From Gammaproteobacteria bacterium (GTDB taxonomy: Bacteria > Pseudomonadota > Gammaproteobacteria > Thiohalospirales > Thiohalospiraceae): a stretch of DNA of 7,488 nt. Every line of letters starts with the position of its first letter. The first letter of the stretch is position 1. Positions 6,925-7,488 of this stretch are shown here, in pieces. Under the pieces are notes generated by a model. The model was given only the letters and a program-made list of their open reading frames with translations. It was not told the origin of the DNA and made no database searches. Location: assembly GCA_014762485.1 (NCBI GenBank), contig JABURU010000220.1:1-7488 (forward strand), in the 5' to 3' direction. The position numbers and the translations under genes are program-made.

Positions 6925-6936
6925 TTTCGGCCGAAA
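6925..6936. promoter_or_regulatory. 12-bp perfect palindrome TTTCGGCCGAAA
   Basis: A perfect dyad centred between 6930 and 6931, about 82 bp upstream of the rhomboid start. It partly overlaps a second palindrome, GAAATTTC (6921-6928). It could be an operator for a dimeric regulator of the rhomboid gene. The binding protein is unknown. Confidence 0.3.
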
Positions 6937-6980
6937 ATGCATGGTAGATAGGCGTTATGGCGCAAAAATGGGACAAATAT

Positions 6981-7030
6981 CGATTTATTTGCAGCTATAT
7001 GCCGATTTATTGCAAAAAATTGCAGATAAA
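6981..7030. repeat. AT-rich repeat block upstream of csp
   Basis: CGATTTATT occurs exactly at 6981-6989 and 7003-7011 (22 bp apart), each followed within a base by GCA. TTGCA occurs at 6989, 7010 and 7020. The stretch 7006-7030 also forms an imperfect inverted repeat (TTTAT/ATAAA and TGCAA/TTGCA-type arms). It may be an A-T-rich UP-like region or regulator sites for one of the divergent genes. Confidence 0.3.
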
Positions 7031-7090
7031 TTGAACTAACTAGTCTATGCTCTGTCTCAGTTTATGTTCGCTGACCTTTGGTTAAGCAAA

Positions 7091-7096
7091 TATAAG
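7091..7096 (+). promoter_or_regulatory. Candidate -10 element of the csp promoter
   Basis: TATAAG matches five of six -10 consensus bases. A start near 7103 would give a leader of about 125 nt, in line with the long leaders of CspA-type genes. The -35 is poor: TTCGCT at 7067-7072 with an 18-bp spacer has only three consensus bases. Confidence 0.3.
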
Positions 7097-7145
7097 CGAA
7101 AGAATGTGAACAGATAGTTATCGTAGTGCAGAATACCCGGAACCA

Positions 7146-7217
7146 TCCTATTTAGGACGTCTTCCAATATTTTCCCCACCATGACGTCGTACACAGTTAT
7201 TATTTATCTAAATAGGA
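7146..7217 (+). promoter_or_regulatory. Predicted RNA switch in the csp leader (SD-sequestering nested stems)
   Basis: TCCTATTTAG (7146-7155) is perfectly complementary to CTAAATAGGA (7208-7217), which contains the Shine-Dalgarno AGGA of the csp gene. Directly next to the left arm, GACGTC (7156-7161) can pair with a second GACGTC (7183-7188), giving an inner stem with a 21-nt loop. The left arm can alternatively fold on itself (TCCT-ATTT-AGGA, 7146-7157), freeing the Shine-Dalgarno sequence. A cold-box-like sequence (TGACGTCGTACACAG, 7182-7196) lies inside. Temperature-dependent leader folding is known for E. coli cspA; applying it here is inference. Confidence 0.5.
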
Positions 7218-7231
7218 AAGACATTTCATGA
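7181..7231 (+). CDS. Possible 16-codon upstream frame overlapping the csp start
   Basis: ATG at 7181 opens a frame reading MTSYTVIIYLNRKDIS, whose TGA (7229-7231) overlaps the csp ATG as ATGA, the classic coupling arrangement. There is no Shine-Dalgarno sequence before it (TTTCCCCACC), so it may be chance. It spans the cold-box-like sequence and the csp ribosome binding site, so its translation would open the predicted leader stem. Confidence 0.2.
   Translation: MTSYTVIIYLNRKDIS
7214..7220 (+). promoter_or_regulatory. Ribosome binding site of csp
   Basis: AGGAAAG lies 7 nt before the ATG at 7228. Its first four bases form the end of the segment complementary to 7146-7155. Confidence 0.8.
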
Positions 7232-7431
7232 ATACTGGAACAGTTAAGTGGTTTGATGCCACAAAAGGCTTTGGTTTTATCGCTCCTGAAGACGGAAGCA
7301 AGGATGTATTTGTACATCACTCTGCGATTAAGGCTGAAGGCTATGCCTCTCTGGATGAAGGCCAGAAGGTAAGCTATGAGATCGAGCAGAGCGCTAAAGG
7401 CCCAGCCGCGGCTAACGTGGTTGCGTTGTAA
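7228..7431 (+). CDS. CspA-family cold shock protein
   Basis: The 67-residue protein is a single cold shock domain, a five-stranded OB-fold that binds single-stranded RNA and DNA and acts in the cytoplasm as an RNA chaperone or antiterminator. RNP1 is KGFGFI (13-18) and RNP2 is VFVHH (27-31). The nucleic-acid-stacking aromatics W8, F9, F15, F17, F28, H30 and H31 are all present. Length and ending (GPAAANVVAL) are normal for the family. The start has a good ribosome binding site. Paralogues in this family cannot be told apart from sequence alone, so I give no letter, and cold induction is not certain. The leader holds nested complementary segments that may control translation, and a strong terminator follows, so the gene is probably a single-gene transcript. 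Confidence 0.96.
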   Translation: MNTGTVKWFDATKGFGFIAPEDGSKDVFVHHSAIKAEGYASLDEGQKVSYEIEQSAKGPAAANVVAL

Positions 7432-7454
7432 GTTTTTACTTACCGCTTGAATCA

Positions 7455-7488
7455 AACAAACCCCGCTGATGCGGGGTTTGTTGTTTAT
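7455..7488 (+). terminator. Rho-independent terminator of csp
   Basis: A perfect 12-bp inverted repeat, AACAAACCCCGC (7455-7466) and GCGGGGTTTGTT (7471-7482), closes on the tetraloop TGAT. It is followed by a T-rich tail (GTTTAT) to the end of the window. It lies 23 bp after the csp stop. The A-rich left side means it could also work for a transcript arriving on the minus strand. Confidence 0.93.

Larger units (their letters stand above)
6844..7227. other. Divergent intergenic region between rhomboid and cold shock genes
   Basis: This 384-bp gap holds no convincing gene other than a possible 16-codon upstream frame at 7181. It contains a 12-bp perfect palindrome (6925-6936), an AT-rich block with repeated CGATTTATT and TTGCA words (6981-7030), and the structured leader of the csp gene (about 7100-7227). 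I could not identify a good promoter for the rhomboid gene on the minus strand. Confidence 0.7.

Noticed and set aside
6844..6942. N-terminal extension of the rhomboid protease from an ATG at 6942
   Set aside because: No ribosome binding site, unusual Arg/Pro/Cys content, and a better start at 6843 immediately before the first membrane helix.

Overview
The window looks like a stretch of a gammaproteobacterial chromosome. The evidence is the gene set: an MtfA-type peptidase, a SelO/YdiU pseudokinase, a VC0807-type membrane protein, a rhomboid protease and a CspA-type cold shock protein. Gene density is moderate and the rho-independent terminators are ordinary. There is no tRNA or rRNA gene, CRISPR array, integrase, transposase or other mobile-element hallmark. 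I cannot name the species from this sequence alone.

Layout from left to right. (1) Positions 1-1928 (+) hold the 3' part of a large, AT- and Asn-rich surface or secreted protein. It has a right-handed parallel beta-helix and a cysteine-motif C-terminal region. Its frame is open to the window edge, so the true start lies upstream. A strong terminator follows (1964-1990). (2) Positions 1991-2183 are a regulatory gap with a GTTAAG-N5-GTTAAG tandem box and a good sigma70-type promoter, leading into mtfA (2184-2963). (3) A 90-residue protein of unknown function is at 3090-3362 with a clear ribosome binding site. (4) selO (3521-5287) is a long-form SelO protein adenylyltransferase. An inverted repeat directly abuts its start codon. 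(5) On the minus strand, convergent with selO, are a six-helix membrane protein of the VC0807 family (5343-6074) and a rhomboid protease (6205-6843). They are 130 bp apart and may share a transcript. (6) A divergent intergenic region of about 380 bp (6844-7227) separates the rhomboid gene from a cold shock gene (7228-7431) and ends in a strong terminator at the window edge.

The genes do not form one obvious pathway. A loose theme is protein quality control and stress: a Zn peptidase, redox-linked AMPylation, intramembrane proteolysis and cold shock. That grouping is inference. The most interesting non-coding structure is the cold shock leader. A 10-nt segment at 7146-7155 is perfectly complementary to the segment carrying the Shine-Dalgarno sequence (7208-7217). 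A second complementary pair (GACGTC at 7156 and 7183) and a cold-box-like sequence lie inside it. A 16-codon upstream frame ends by ATGA overlap with the csp start. Together these suggest an RNA switch controlling csp translation, but this is a prediction only.
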